Under the pieces are notes generated by a model. The model saw only the letters and a list, made by a program, of their open reading frames with translations. It was not told where the DNA came from and did not search any database. Position numbers and translations under genes: made by a program. A stretch of 64,000 nucleotides of DNA from Nocardia salmonicida NBRC 13393 (GTDB lineage: Bacteria; Actinomycetota; Actinomycetes; Mycobacteriales; Mycobacteriaceae), in contig NZ_BDBR01000046.1 in NCBI RefSeq assembly GCF_001613085.1, positions 1-64,000 on the forward strand. Reading direction: 5' to 3'. Positions 1 to 7,579 of this stretch are shown one piece after another (the stretch's first letter is position 1; each line of letters opens with the position of its first letter).

Positions 1-1096
1 CGAACGCGGCGGCACCCTGACCCGCCCAGCTGCCAGAGGCCAGCGCCCACGCACCGTTGAGGCCGCCGGTGGCGCCCGCCGCTCCGGTGACCACCTGTCG
101 GCCCGTCACATCGCCCGCACCGAACAGGCCGCGGATCGTCGTCGAGCAATCGGTGTCGGCGAGGGCCAGTCCGGCCGCGCCGCGAATGGTGCCCTCCAGC
201 ACCGCTCGCACCGGAACCCGACCCGTGGCATCGATCGCGCCGTGCCTGCTCAGCCAGTGCCGAACGGTGTCGGGCACCTCGCTCAGGGCGGCGAAGACCC
301 GCCTGCCCTCCGCGATGGCGGTGAGTGCCGCCGGATACCGGTCGGGCAGTTCGGCGCCCGACTCGTCGTAGAGGGCCGCGAAATGCACCGACAGCCCGGG
401 CGCGACCGCCGGATGCGGATGTACTCGCGACAGCACCGGCGCCAGCCCGTAGGCGCTGGAGAATTCCATCCCGCACAGTTCGGCGCCTGCCTCGGCCGCC
501 ATCAGCAAGCCCTCGCCGGTACTCACGTCGGTGCCCGCGCCGCCGGACAGGAAGGCGCAGCCGCCGGTGGCGACCACGACCGCGCCTGCCCTGATGGTCC
601 ACGGCCGAAACTTGTTGTGACGCTGGACCCCCGCGGCGCCGACCACGGTGCCCGCCGGATCGACCAGCAGTTGCAGCGCCGGATGATGATCGAGGATGCG
701 CACGCCCGCCTCCAGCGCGCCGCGTCGAAGGCGGCGCAGGTAGCTCGCGCCGTCGAAGTGCACGTGCGCCGGGTCGCCGTTCGGGTCGGGGACGCGGTGG
801 CGGGTGCCCGACCAGGACTGCAATCGCCGGTGGGTCTCCTCGACGACGCGGTGCAGCCAGGCCCGATCGCCGAGCCCGCCGCCCGCCACGAACGCCTTGT
901 CGACCGCGTCGGCGCGGCCGGGACCGGGCGGGATCGCCCAGAGCACGGTGGTGCCGTACACGGTGGGCCCGCTGGAACCGCAGCGGCTCTTGTCGACCAG
1001 CACCACCCGCGCGCCCGTCGCCGCGGCCGAGACGGCGGCCCAGAGCCCGGCGGGGCCACCGCCGAGTACCAAGACATCCGTTTCGATACTGGTCAC
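1..1096 (-). CDS. FAD-dependent oxidoreductase, 3' end outside window
   Basis: Reading leftward from a GTG at 1096, the protein opens with a dinucleotide-binding fold (residues 8-15 read VLVLGGGP, followed by AGLWAAVSAAATGARVVLVD). Near the window edge it shows a second FAD-contacting stretch of the type GLFGAGDVTG followed by GAAGATGGLNGAWALASG. This layout is that of the fumarate reductase/L-aspartate oxidase flavoprotein superfamily, which oxidises or reduces small organic acids using FAD. The stop codon lies beyond base 1, so the C-terminus is missing. The exact substrate cannot be told from this part. The next gene to the right, on the same strand, ends about 50 bases away. Confidence 0.8.
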   Translation of the reverse strand, partial: MTSIETDVLVLGGGPAGLWAAVSAAATGARVVLVDKSRCGSSGPTVYGTTVLWAIPPGPGRADAVDKAFVAGGGLGDRAWLHRVVEETHRRLQSWSGTRHRVPDPNGDPAHVHFDGASYLRRLRRGALEAGVRILDHHPALQLLVDPAGTVVGAAGVQRHNKFRPWTIRAGAVVVATGGCAFLSGGAGTDVSTGEGLLMAAEAGAELCGMEFSSAYGLAPVLSRVHPHPAVAPGLSVHFAALYDESGAELPDRYPAALTAIAEGRRVFAALSEVPDTVRHWLSRHGAIDATGRVPVRAVLEGTIRGAAGLALADTDCSTTIRGLFGAGDVTGRQVVTGAAGATGGLNGAWALASGSWAGQGAAAF

Positions 1097-1147
1097 AAAG
1101 AGAAATATTCGGGCACAGTTCACCCGTCCGCAACCATTACGCGGCCG

Positions 1148-1414
1148 TCAACCCCACCATTGTGTCCAAAGCAATACACCAGCCGTGACCAAGACCGTCA
1201 CGGCTCCGAACAGTGCCGACATCCCGCGCCGCCGATCCGCGAAGACCTGCGCCACGACCACCACCGCCGCGGCCACGAAATGCCAAGCCAGTGATTCGGC
1301 GCCAGGTCCGGGAAAGTCGCGGCGCGAGCCGATCACCGCCGCACCCACGACCACGCACAACAGGACGAGCACCCCACCGGCGACGACGCCGCTGAAGCCG
1401 CGCACCAGGTTCAC
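1148..1414 (-). CDS. small hydrophobic membrane protein
   Basis: An 88-residue protein with three hydrophobic stretches: about residues 7-25 (VVAGGVLVLLCVVVGAAV), a second around 43-58 and a third near the C-terminus (VTVLVTAGVLLWTQWWG). The GTG start overlaps the stop of the upstream PHP gene in a GTGA tetranucleotide (1411-1414), so translation of the two is probably coupled. I do not recognise a named family. It is likely an integral membrane protein of the cytoplasmic membrane; no catalytic motif is visible. Confidence 0.7.
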   Translation of the reverse strand: MNLVRGFSGVVAGGVLVLLCVVVGAAVIGSRRDFPGPGAESLAWHFVAAAVVVVAQVFADRRRGMSALFGAVTVLVTAGVLLWTQWWG

Positions 1415-2265
1415 GGGGCGATCACCGGCGTCCCGCTCGCCTTGTCGATGAGCGCTTCGTACTGATCGGGATCGGTGGCACACGCGCCGATCCGGATGGT
1501 CTTGTTGCTGCCGTGATAGTCCGACGAGCCGGTGCGAACCAAGCCGAGTTCCCGCGAAAGACCGGTCAGCACAACACGATCGGCGTCGTTGTGATCCGGG
1601 TGGTCGATCTCGAGCCCGCCGAGGCCGAGCCCGGCCAGCTCCCTGATCTCGTCGAGCGCCAGCAGTCTGCCCCGTGTGCGCGCCCTGGCATGGGCGATCA
1701 CGCTGACCCCACCGGCGGCCGCGATCAACTGCACCGCTCTGGTCAGCGGGGTGTCGGCCTTCTCGGCGTAGTACGGCCCGTGCGGGGCGAGGAGATCGAT
1801 GAACGCGGCGTTCACGCTCTCGACGACCCCGGCCGCGACCAGCGCCTGCGCCAGATGCGGCCTGCCGACGGCAGGACCGGCGCTCGCCATCACCGCGTCG
1901 GGATCGATCGGCAGCCCGTCGGCCGCCATCTTGTCGGCCATCGCCCGCACCCTGGCCACGCGTTCGCCGCGCAACCGCTCGCGTTCGGCGGCGAAACCGC
2001 GGTCGGTGGGGTCGAACAGATACGCCAGCAGATGCACCGGCACCGGGTAGCCGTCCTCGCCCATGCCCGTACACGACATCTCCATGCCACGCACCAGGGT
2101 GAGTCCCGGTGGGCGGGCGGCCTCGGCCTCGGCCCAGCCGCCGGTGGTGTCGTGGTCGGTGATCGCGACGACGTCGAGACCGGCCGCCGCGGCATGACGC
2201 ACCAGTTCGGCGGGGCTGTCGGTGCCGTCGGAGGCGGTGGAATGGGTATGCAGATCGATGCGCAC
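1411..2265 (-). CDS. PHP-domain phosphoesterase (TrpH/YciV-like)
   Basis: A 284-residue protein beginning RIDLHTHSTASDG, the first metal-binding motif of PHP domains, followed by VAITDHDTT (motif 2) and a C-terminal SDYHG (motif 4). The family hydrolyses nucleotide or nucleic-acid phosphates with two or three divalent metals; the closest subgroup by layout is TrpH/YciV (RNase AM or 3',5'-nucleotide bisphosphate phosphatase). The GTG at 2265 is chosen because it puts the HTH motif directly at the N-terminus, as is normal; upstream in-frame codons encode low-quality sequence. The gene is divergent from corA, with about 80 bases between the starts. Confidence 0.85.
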   Translation of the reverse strand: MRIDLHTHSTASDGTDSPAELVRHAAAAGLDVVAITDHDTTGGWAEAEAARPPGLTLVRGMEMSCTGMGEDGYPVPVHLLAYLFDPTDRGFAAERERLRGERVARVRAMADKMAADGLPIDPDAVMASAGPAVGRPHLAQALVAAGVVESVNAAFIDLLAPHGPYYAEKADTPLTRAVQLIAAAGGVSVIAHARARTRGRLLALDEIRELAGLGLGGLEIDHPDHNDADRVVLTGLSRELGLVRTGSSDYHGSNKTIRIGACATDPDQYEALIDKASGTPVIAP

Positions 2266-2332
2266 ACCCTCAGTCTTACAGTGCGGTCTCGGGTACCGCG
2301 CGTTCGAAGGGTCTCCGCACGGTCGGTGACCG

Positions 2333-2338
2333 TAGGAT
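2333..2338 (+). promoter_or_regulatory. -10 hexamer TAGGAT, leaderless corA promoter
   Basis: TAGGAT followed by exactly 7 bases and then the GTG at 2346. No Shine-Dalgarno sequence is visible between them. This spacing puts the transcription start on the first base of the start codon, as in actinobacterial leaderless mRNAs. Confidence 0.55.
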
Positions 2339-2345
2339 CGGCTCG

Positions 2346-3425
2346 GTGCCCTCCTTTCCGCCGATGCCGTCGTTCCACGGGCCGAATCGCGCGACGAAGA
2401 CGCCGCGACCACAGGTCCCCGTCCCGACGGCGCGAGCGATCGTCGACTGCGGGGTCTACGTCGACGGCGAGCGGCAGCCGGGACATTTCACCCCACAGCA
2501 GGCACTGACGGCGGCGGAGAAGACCGAATCGGGATTCGTCTGGATCGGCCTGCACGACCCGGACGACCGGCAGATGAACGACATCGCCTCGATCTTCGAC
2601 CTGCATCCGCTGGCGGTGGAGGACGCGGTGCAGGGCCGTCAACGCCCCAAGCTCGAGCGCTACGCCGACACGCTGTTCCTGGTGATGACCACGGTCCGCT
2701 ACGTCGACCACGAGATCGACTCGACCAGCGAGATCGTGGAGACCGGCGACATCATGGTCTTCACCGGGCCACGCTTCGCCGTCACGGTGCGTCACGGCGA
2801 ACACACCCACCTGTCCAACGTGCGCCACGAGCTGGAAGACCGTCCCGAACAGCTGAAATACGGACCGACCGCGGTGCTGCACGCCGTCGCCGACCACATT
2901 GTGGACACCTACGTCGATGTCACCGAATCCGTCGGCATCGATATCGACGAGATGGAAGAGGCAGTGTTCACGCCCGCCTCGAAGATCGGAATCGGGTCGA
3001 TCTACCAGCTCAAGCGCGAAGTGGTGGAGCTGCGAAGGGCGGTGGCGCCGCTGGCGGTTCCGCTGGAGCGGCTGGTGAACAACACCGAACTACCGGTGCC
3101 CACGGAGATCCGCCGCTATCTGCGCGACGTCGCCGACCACCAGGTCACCGTCTCCGATCACATCAGCTATTTCGACGAAGCGCTCAGCGGATTGGTCAAT
3201 GCCGCGCTGGCCAAGATCAGCGTTCAGCAGAACACCGACATGCGCAAGATCTCGGCCTACGCCGCGATGGCGGCCGTGCCGACGCTGATCGCGGGCGTGT
3301 ATGGCATGAACTTCGACCACATGTGGCTCCTGCACCAATGGTGGGGGTATCCCTCGACCTTGGTGCTCATGGCCGTGATCTGCGCGTGGCTGTTCCGCAG
3401 CTTCCGCCGCAACGGGTGGCTCTAG
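2346..3425 (+). CDS. corA: CorA-type magnesium/cobalt transporter
   Basis: A 359-residue CorA family channel for Mg2+ (also Co2+/Ni2+). The defining YGMN motif is present in YGMNFDHM near residue 320, at the end of the first transmembrane helix, and a second C-terminal helix (STLVLMAVICAWLF) follows. The N-terminal 280 residues form the acidic cytoplasmic funnel domain, including DLHPLAVEDAVQGRQRPK. The start is the GTG 7 bases after a TAGGAT hexamer; an ATG at 2364 is the alternative. Divergent from the PHP gene and convergent with the SUFU-like gene, overlapping its 3' end by 4 bases. Corresponds in position to Rv1239c of M. tuberculosis. Confidence 0.93.
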   Translation: MPSFPPMPSFHGPNRATKTPRPQVPVPTARAIVDCGVYVDGERQPGHFTPQQALTAAEKTESGFVWIGLHDPDDRQMNDIASIFDLHPLAVEDAVQGRQRPKLERYADTLFLVMTTVRYVDHEIDSTSEIVETGDIMVFTGPRFAVTVRHGEHTHLSNVRHELEDRPEQLKYGPTAVLHAVADHIVDTYVDVTESVGIDIDEMEEAVFTPASKIGIGSIYQLKREVVELRRAVAPLAVPLERLVNNTELPVPTEIRRYLRDVADHQVTVSDHISYFDEALSGLVNAALAKISVQQNTDMRKISAYAAMAAVPTLIAGVYGMNFDHMWLLHQWWGYPSTLVLMAVICAWLFRSFRRNGWL

Positions 3426-4003
3426 AGATTCACCGCGCCACGCTCGGGATCACGCACGTCGATGCCCGCCTCCGCCCAGGCGTCACGCAGTGCCTGGGCG
3501 CCGCGGACCCGCACCCAGGCGGCCTCGGTCGCGGTCACCGGGGTGACGCTGAGGTAGCGCACCGGGTCGGCGGGGTCGGGCAGCCCGACCGCGGGAATGT
3601 CGCTCTCGCCGAGCACGACCGCGGTGAACTTCGCGTTGCGCCACAGCGGTTCCCCGAGATCGAGGAGCGCGTCGGCTTGCAGCACAACGCCTTCCACCGA
3701 CGGCGAGGCGACCAGGACACCGAGGGATTTGACCACCCCGACCTGTGGGTCCGCGCTCATCAACAGCGTCAGGATCAGTTCGGCGCGCGGTCCGCGCACC
3801 GGGTCGGCCAGCAGATCGGTCGGATCACCCATCGGATGACGCGAACCGCCCACTGTCGCGTAGTGGACCGCGCCGTCGCCCGGAATGCGCAGGATCTCGA
3901 CGGGTTCGAGCCCGAGGAAGGTGACCGACGCCGAATCGACCTGTGCGCGTTCGACCTCGAAGTGATCCAGCACCGCCGCGCGGACCGTGTTCTCTACATC
4001 CAT
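3422..4003 (-). CDS. suppressor-of-fused (SUFU)-like domain protein
   Basis: A 193-residue soluble protein. The order of elements fits the bacterial SUFU family: an EPVEILRIPG start of the fold, then SRHPMGDP and RAELILTL in the middle, a core strand PLWRNAKFTAVVLGES, and a C-terminal segment (YLSVTPVTATEAAWV) leading into a helix that ends in GIDVRDPERGAVNL. Bacterial SUFU proteins often act as immunity or protein-interaction modules, but no partner toxin is adjacent here. The ATG at 4003 lies 4 bases after the stop of the upstream stress-protein gene, so the two form an operon. The family call is by pattern only. Confidence 0.6.
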   Translation of the reverse strand: MDVENTVRAAVLDHFEVERAQVDSASVTFLGLEPVEILRIPGDGAVHYATVGGSRHPMGDPTDLLADPVRGPRAELILTLLMSADPQVGVVKSLGVLVASPSVEGVVLQADALLDLGEPLWRNAKFTAVVLGESDIPAVGLPDPADPVRYLSVTPVTATEAAWVRVRGAQALRDAWAEAGIDVRDPERGAVNL

Positions 4004-4007
4004 TGCG

Positions 4008-4502
4008 CTACAGGGCCAATCGGGCCAGCATGTCGCGGGCTTGTTCGGCGGACTTCGGATCACACAGCACGTCGTACCGCCCCGCGACCAACTGCATGGT
4101 CGAGGCGAAATCGCGCTGCCCCTTGGTGGCCGCGTACGGGATCGAGGTGGTGATGACGCCGAAGACGATGCCGCCGAGCAGACCGACCACAAGCGGTCCG
4201 AGCGCTCCGCCGGTGGTGGTGAACAGGCTCAGCAGCAGACCGAGGAACAGGCCGAGCCACGCGCCCGACACCACGCCGCCGCCGATGACCTTGCCCCACG
4301 TGAGCCGATAGAGCACGCGCTCCACCTGCATCAGATCGACACCGACGATGGTCACGTCCTGCACCGGGAACTGCCCGTCGGCCAGGTAGTCGACGGCACG
4401 CTGCGCCTCGGCGTAGGTGGGATAGGAGCCGACCGGCCAGCCCGACGGCGGCGTCGGCAACGCCTGCCGCCCGCGATTCGAGTTGCCCAAGGGATTCGTC
4501 AT
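4008..4502 (-). CDS. general stress protein 17M/YflT-like membrane protein
   Basis: A 164-residue protein. The N-terminal third (GSYPTYAEAQRAVDYLADGQFPVQDVTIVG) is the flavodoxin-like YflT/heat-induced stress domain. Two glycine-rich hydrophobic helices follow (about residues 72-93 and 99-117), then a soluble tail with a second half-domain (YDVLCDPKSAEQARDMLARL). It resembles the conserved mycobacterial transmembrane protein Rv1234. Function is unknown beyond association with stress responses. A CAGAAT hexamer six bases before the ATG could be a leaderless -10. It precedes the SUFU-like gene by 4 bases. Confidence 0.65.
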   Translation of the reverse strand: MTNPLGNSNRGRQALPTPPSGWPVGSYPTYAEAQRAVDYLADGQFPVQDVTIVGVDLMQVERVLYRLTWGKVIGGGVVSGAWLGLFLGLLLSLFTTTGGALGPLVVGLLGGIVFGVITTSIPYAATKGQRDFASTMQLVAGRYDVLCDPKSAEQARDMLARLAL

Positions 4503-4548
4503 AGTCCTATTCTGCTATTCCTCGACCGGCTGTGCCGCAGTGAAACGC

Positions 4549-4647
4549 GTCATTCCCGCAGCGCGGCCCTTGTCGGCGATGACCTGTGGGATCAGACGTC
4601 AGTCCTTGTCATTCCCGCAGCGCGGCCCTTGTCGGCGATAACCTGTG
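4549..4647. repeat. 40-bp direct repeat, period 59
   Basis: Positions 4549-4588 and 4608-4647 are identical except for one base (gat-g-acc versus gat-a-acc). The right copy codes for the last residues of the CitE-like lyase (around DKGRAAGMT); the left copy lies just past its stop codon. A period of 59 is not a multiple of three, so the left copy is not in the same frame. It looks like a duplication of the gene's 3' end. Confidence 0.9.
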
Positions 4648-5520
4648 CCATTTTGGCGCTGGCCTCGTCGATCATCTCATCTCCCAACATGACAGCGCCA
4701 CGCGCGCCGCCTTCCTCGGAGGTATGGAAGGCGTAGGTCTCCAAGATCAACTCGGCGCGGTCGTAGTCGGCCTGACGTGGGCTGAAGATCTCGTTGGCCG
4801 GTCCACCTGGCCGGGATGCAGCACCCACTTGCCGTCGAAACCCAGTGCGGCCGTACGGCCCGCGGCCCGGCGGAAACCGTCGACATCGCGAACCTGCAGG
4901 TAGGGGCCGTCGATCGCCTGTAGGCCGTGGGCTCGGGCGGCGAGCAGGATCGTCATCAGGATGTGGTGATAGGCGTCGCCGACGTCGTAGCCCTCCGGCT
5001 GCTCGCCGACCACCAGCGTGCGCATATTGATGCTGGCCATGAAATCGGCGGGCCCGAACACCAGTGTCTGCACGCGCGGGCTCGCGGTGGCGATCGCGTC
5101 GATATTGCGCAGGCCGAGCGCGTTCTCGATCTGCGGTTCGATGCCGATCCGCCCGACCTCGAGGCCGCTGGCCTTCTCCACCTGGGTCAGCAGCAGGTCG
5201 AGGGCCTGCACCTGACCCGCGTCGGCGACCTTGGGGAGCAGGATCGCGTCGATCCAACTGCCCGCGCCCTCGACCACGCTGATCACATCGGCGAAGGTCC
5301 ATTCGGTCGACCAGTCGTTGACCCGCACCACCCGCAACTGCGAACCCCAGCCGGGTTCGTTGAGCGCGGCGACGATGTTCGCCCGCGCGGCGGCCTTGGC
5401 GCCGGGGGCGACCGCGTCCTCCAGATCGAGGAACACCTCGTCCACCGGCAGAGTCTTCGCCTTGGCGATCATCTTCGGGTTGCTTCCCGGCACAGCGAGT
5501 ACCGACCGACGTGGCTTCAT
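4592..5520 (-). pseudogene. CitE-like HpcH/HpaI lyase, frameshifted
   Basis: Two reading frames together give one CitE-like protein of about 309 residues. From the ATG at 5520 the frame runs MKPRRSVLAVPGSNPKMI, then DEVFLDLEDAVAP, GIEPQIENALGL and FGPADFMASI, and reaches KWVLHPGQVD. The remainder (ANEIFSPRQADYD to the stop at 4592) is one frame over. The break is at about 4800, where GACCGGCCAAC stands in place of an expected GACGCGGCCAAC, a one-base deletion. The total length of 929 bases is one short of a codon multiple. Intact members are Mg2+-dependent acyl-CoA lyases (compare Rv2498c). Either the gene is broken or the assembly has an error here. Confidence 0.8.
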
Positions 5521-5559
5521 GAGGAGCGCCTCCTGGTTCGAGCGGCCGTACCCGACCGA

Positions 5560-5565
5560 TAGCCT
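5560..5565 (+). promoter_or_regulatory. -10 hexamer TAGCCT before MgtE-N/CBS gene
   Basis: TAGCCT, then 7 bases, then the ATG at 5573. The spacing fits a leaderless transcript and favours 5573 over the ATG at 5567. Confidence 0.5.
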
Positions 5566-5572
5566 GATGGTC

Positions 5573-6880
5573 ATGGCAACCACCAGGGTGTACGTCGCCC
5601 GGCTCGCCGGCCTGACGGTGCTGGGTCCGGACGGGGAGTCTATCGGCCGGGTCCGCGACGTGGTCGTCGCCGTCCGGAACGGGCGCCAGCCGCCACATGT
5701 CCACGGGCTCGTCGTCGAATTGCTCACCCGGCGAAGAATTTTCGTGCCGATACTGCGGGTGACCGCGATCGAACCCGGCATGGTCACGCTCAATACCGGA
5801 ACCGTGAGCCTGCGCCGTTTCGCACCGCGAGCAGGCGAACTCCTCGCCATGGCGCAGATCGTCGATTCGCAGGTACGGGTGAACGACCCGGACCTGCCGG
5901 ATCTGGCCGATGTCGACGTGCTGGTCGCCGATCTGGGCATCGAACAGACCAGGACCAGGGATTGGATCGTCAGCCGGGTCGCGGTGCGCGGCCACCGGCG
6001 GATCGGGCGCAGGCGCGCGGTGCACGTCGTGGAGTGGTCACAGGTCGACGGGCTCACCCCCGCCGAGGTGGACCGGCCCGGCCAGGACGTGACCACCCTG
6101 CTCACCCAGTTCGAGGGACTGCGCGCGGCCGATGTCGCGCACCGGCTGCGTGAGCTCCCGGAGAAGCGCCGCATCGAGGTCGCGATCGCCCTCGACGACG
6201 AACGCCTCGCCGATGTGGTCCAGGAACTGCCCGACGACGACCAGGTCGACTTGCTCAGCCATCTCGAGGTGCGCCGAGCCGCCGACGTGCTCGAGGCGAT
6301 GGACCCCGACGACGCCGCCGACCTGCTCGGCGAGCTGCCCGAGAGCGAAGCCGAATCACTGCTGGCCCTGATGGACCCCGAGGAATCCGAGCCGGTGCGC
6401 CGATTGCTCGCGCACTCCCCCGACACCGCGGGCGGTCTGATGACGCCGAAGCCGATCGTGCTCGGGCCCGCGACGACCGTCGCCGAAGCGCTGGCCCGCG
6501 TCCGCGACCCCGACCTCACACCGGCGCTGGCCTCGATGGCGTTCGTCGTGCGACCGCCTACCGCTACGCCGACCGGTCGCTACCTGGGCTGCGTGCACAT
6601 TCAGCGGTTGCTGCGGGAACCGCCCGCGCACCTGGTGGGCGGCATCCTCGACAGTGATCTGGCGCCGCTGTCACCCGATCTGCCGCTCTCGGCGGTGACC
6701 CGTTATTTCGCCACCTACAACCTGGTGTGCGGGCCCGTGGTCGACGCGGAGAACCATCTGCTCGGCGCGGTGACCGTCGACGACGTTCTCGATCATCTGC
6801 TGCCAGAGGATTGGCGGGAAGAGGAACCGCCGATGCTCGGCCAGGTCGAGACGAGTCCGGCGAACAGGAGCACGGCGTGA
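5573..6880 (+). CDS. PRC-barrel/MgtE-N/CBS domain protein (Rv1232c-like)
   Basis: A 435-residue protein without transmembrane helices. Residues about 3-80 form a PRC-barrel-like beta domain (VYVARLAGLTVLGPDGE). Residues about 150-290 are the superhelical MgtE N-domain, seen as repeats such as LRAADVAHRLRELPEKRR and DDAADLLGELPESEAE. The end carries a CBS pair (TPKPIVLGPATTVAEAL and GAVTVDDVLDHLLPEDW). These are the cytosolic Mg2+-sensing parts of MgtE without its channel, so the protein is probably a sensor or regulator rather than a transporter. It overlaps the DUF1003 gene in GTGA (6877-6880). The length and neighbours match Rv1232c. Confidence 0.85.
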   Translation: MATTRVYVARLAGLTVLGPDGESIGRVRDVVVAVRNGRQPPHVHGLVVELLTRRRIFVPILRVTAIEPGMVTLNTGTVSLRRFAPRAGELLAMAQIVDSQVRVNDPDLPDLADVDVLVADLGIEQTRTRDWIVSRVAVRGHRRIGRRRAVHVVEWSQVDGLTPAEVDRPGQDVTTLLTQFEGLRAADVAHRLRELPEKRRIEVAIALDDERLADVVQELPDDDQVDLLSHLEVRRAADVLEAMDPDDAADLLGELPESEAESLLALMDPEESEPVRRLLAHSPDTAGGLMTPKPIVLGPATTVAEALARVRDPDLTPALASMAFVVRPPTATPTGRYLGCVHIQRLLREPPAHLVGGILDSDLAPLSPDLPLSAVTRYFATYNLVCGPVVDAENHLLGAVTVDDVLDHLLPEDWREEEPPMLGQVETSPANRSTA

Positions 6881-7467
6881 GTGAGAAGAATCCGGCCAGG
6901 CAACGACTGGAGACCCCGGTCGGGTCGCGGTTCAGTTTCGACTGGGATTCCGACGCGTTCGCCCGCTCCAGCGAGCGGGTGGCGCGGTTCCTCGGCACCG
7001 GGCGCTATCTGGCGATCCAGACGGTGATCGTCATCGTATGGATCCTGCTCAATGTGTTCGCGGTGGCGCTGCGCTGGGATCCGTACCCGTTCATCCTGCT
7101 CAATCTGGCCTTCTCCACCCAGGCCGCCTACGCGGCGCCGCTGATCCTGCTGGCGCAGAACCGCCAGGACAACAGGGACAAGGTCTCCCTCGACGAGGAC
7201 CGGACCAGGGCCGCGCAGACCAAGGCCGACACCGAGTTCCTCGCCCGTGAGCTCGCCTCGCTGCGCCTCGCGGTCGGCGAGGTCGCCACCCGCGACTATC
7301 TGCGTCGCGAACTCGAGGAGATCAAAGACGTCCTCGACCGCATCGATGCGGTCACCACGCCCGACGGCGCGCCGAAGACGGACAAAAAGCGGAAAGCGGT
7401 CCGCAAGAAAACCTCCGGTCAAACGCCCTCTTCCGCCCCGATTTCGCCAGGCGCTCCAGACGTATGA
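6877..7467 (+). CDS. DUF1003 membrane protein (Rv1231c-like)
   Basis: A 196-residue protein. Its core is the DUF1003 domain: an amphipathic start (RVARFLGTGRYLAIQTVIV), a transmembrane helix (about residues 47-66), the signature WDPYPFILLNLAFSTQAAYAAPLILLAQNRQ with a second helix, and then a coiled-coil segment (residues about 110-165). The tail is Lys/Ser/Pro-rich. The molecular role of DUF1003 is not established. The GTG start overlaps the stop of the preceding gene in GTGA. The pairing of these two genes is conserved in mycobacteria (Rv1231c-Rv1232c). Confidence 0.82.
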   Translation: MSEKNPARQRLETPVGSRFSFDWDSDAFARSSERVARFLGTGRYLAIQTVIVIVWILLNVFAVALRWDPYPFILLNLAFSTQAAYAAPLILLAQNRQDNRDKVSLDEDRTRAAQTKADTEFLARELASLRLAVGEVATRDYLRRELEEIKDVLDRIDAVTTPDGAPKTDKKRKAVRKKTSGQTPSSAPISPGAPDV

Positions 7468-7579
7468 CCGGAAATGCTCAACAACTTCCTGACCGGTAGG
7501 TAACCTGGATCACGTTGTTCCGGGCGGGCCGGAGGGGGACTCTGCGGCGCCGCTGCTTTTCGACGAAAAGGGTGTGGCC

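Noticed and set aside
1137..1358. Small minus-strand frame in the 1.1-1.4 kb region
   Set aside because: It is in another frame than the hydrophobic 88-residue protein at 1148-1414, which has the GTGA coupling to the PHP gene.
7468..7579. Possible riboswitch (ydaO/c-di-AMP type) before the first transglycosylase-like gene
   Set aside because: Only 112 bases are available and I could not fold or match the known consensus. The paralogue's 96-base leader did not share it beyond the TAACCT hexamer.
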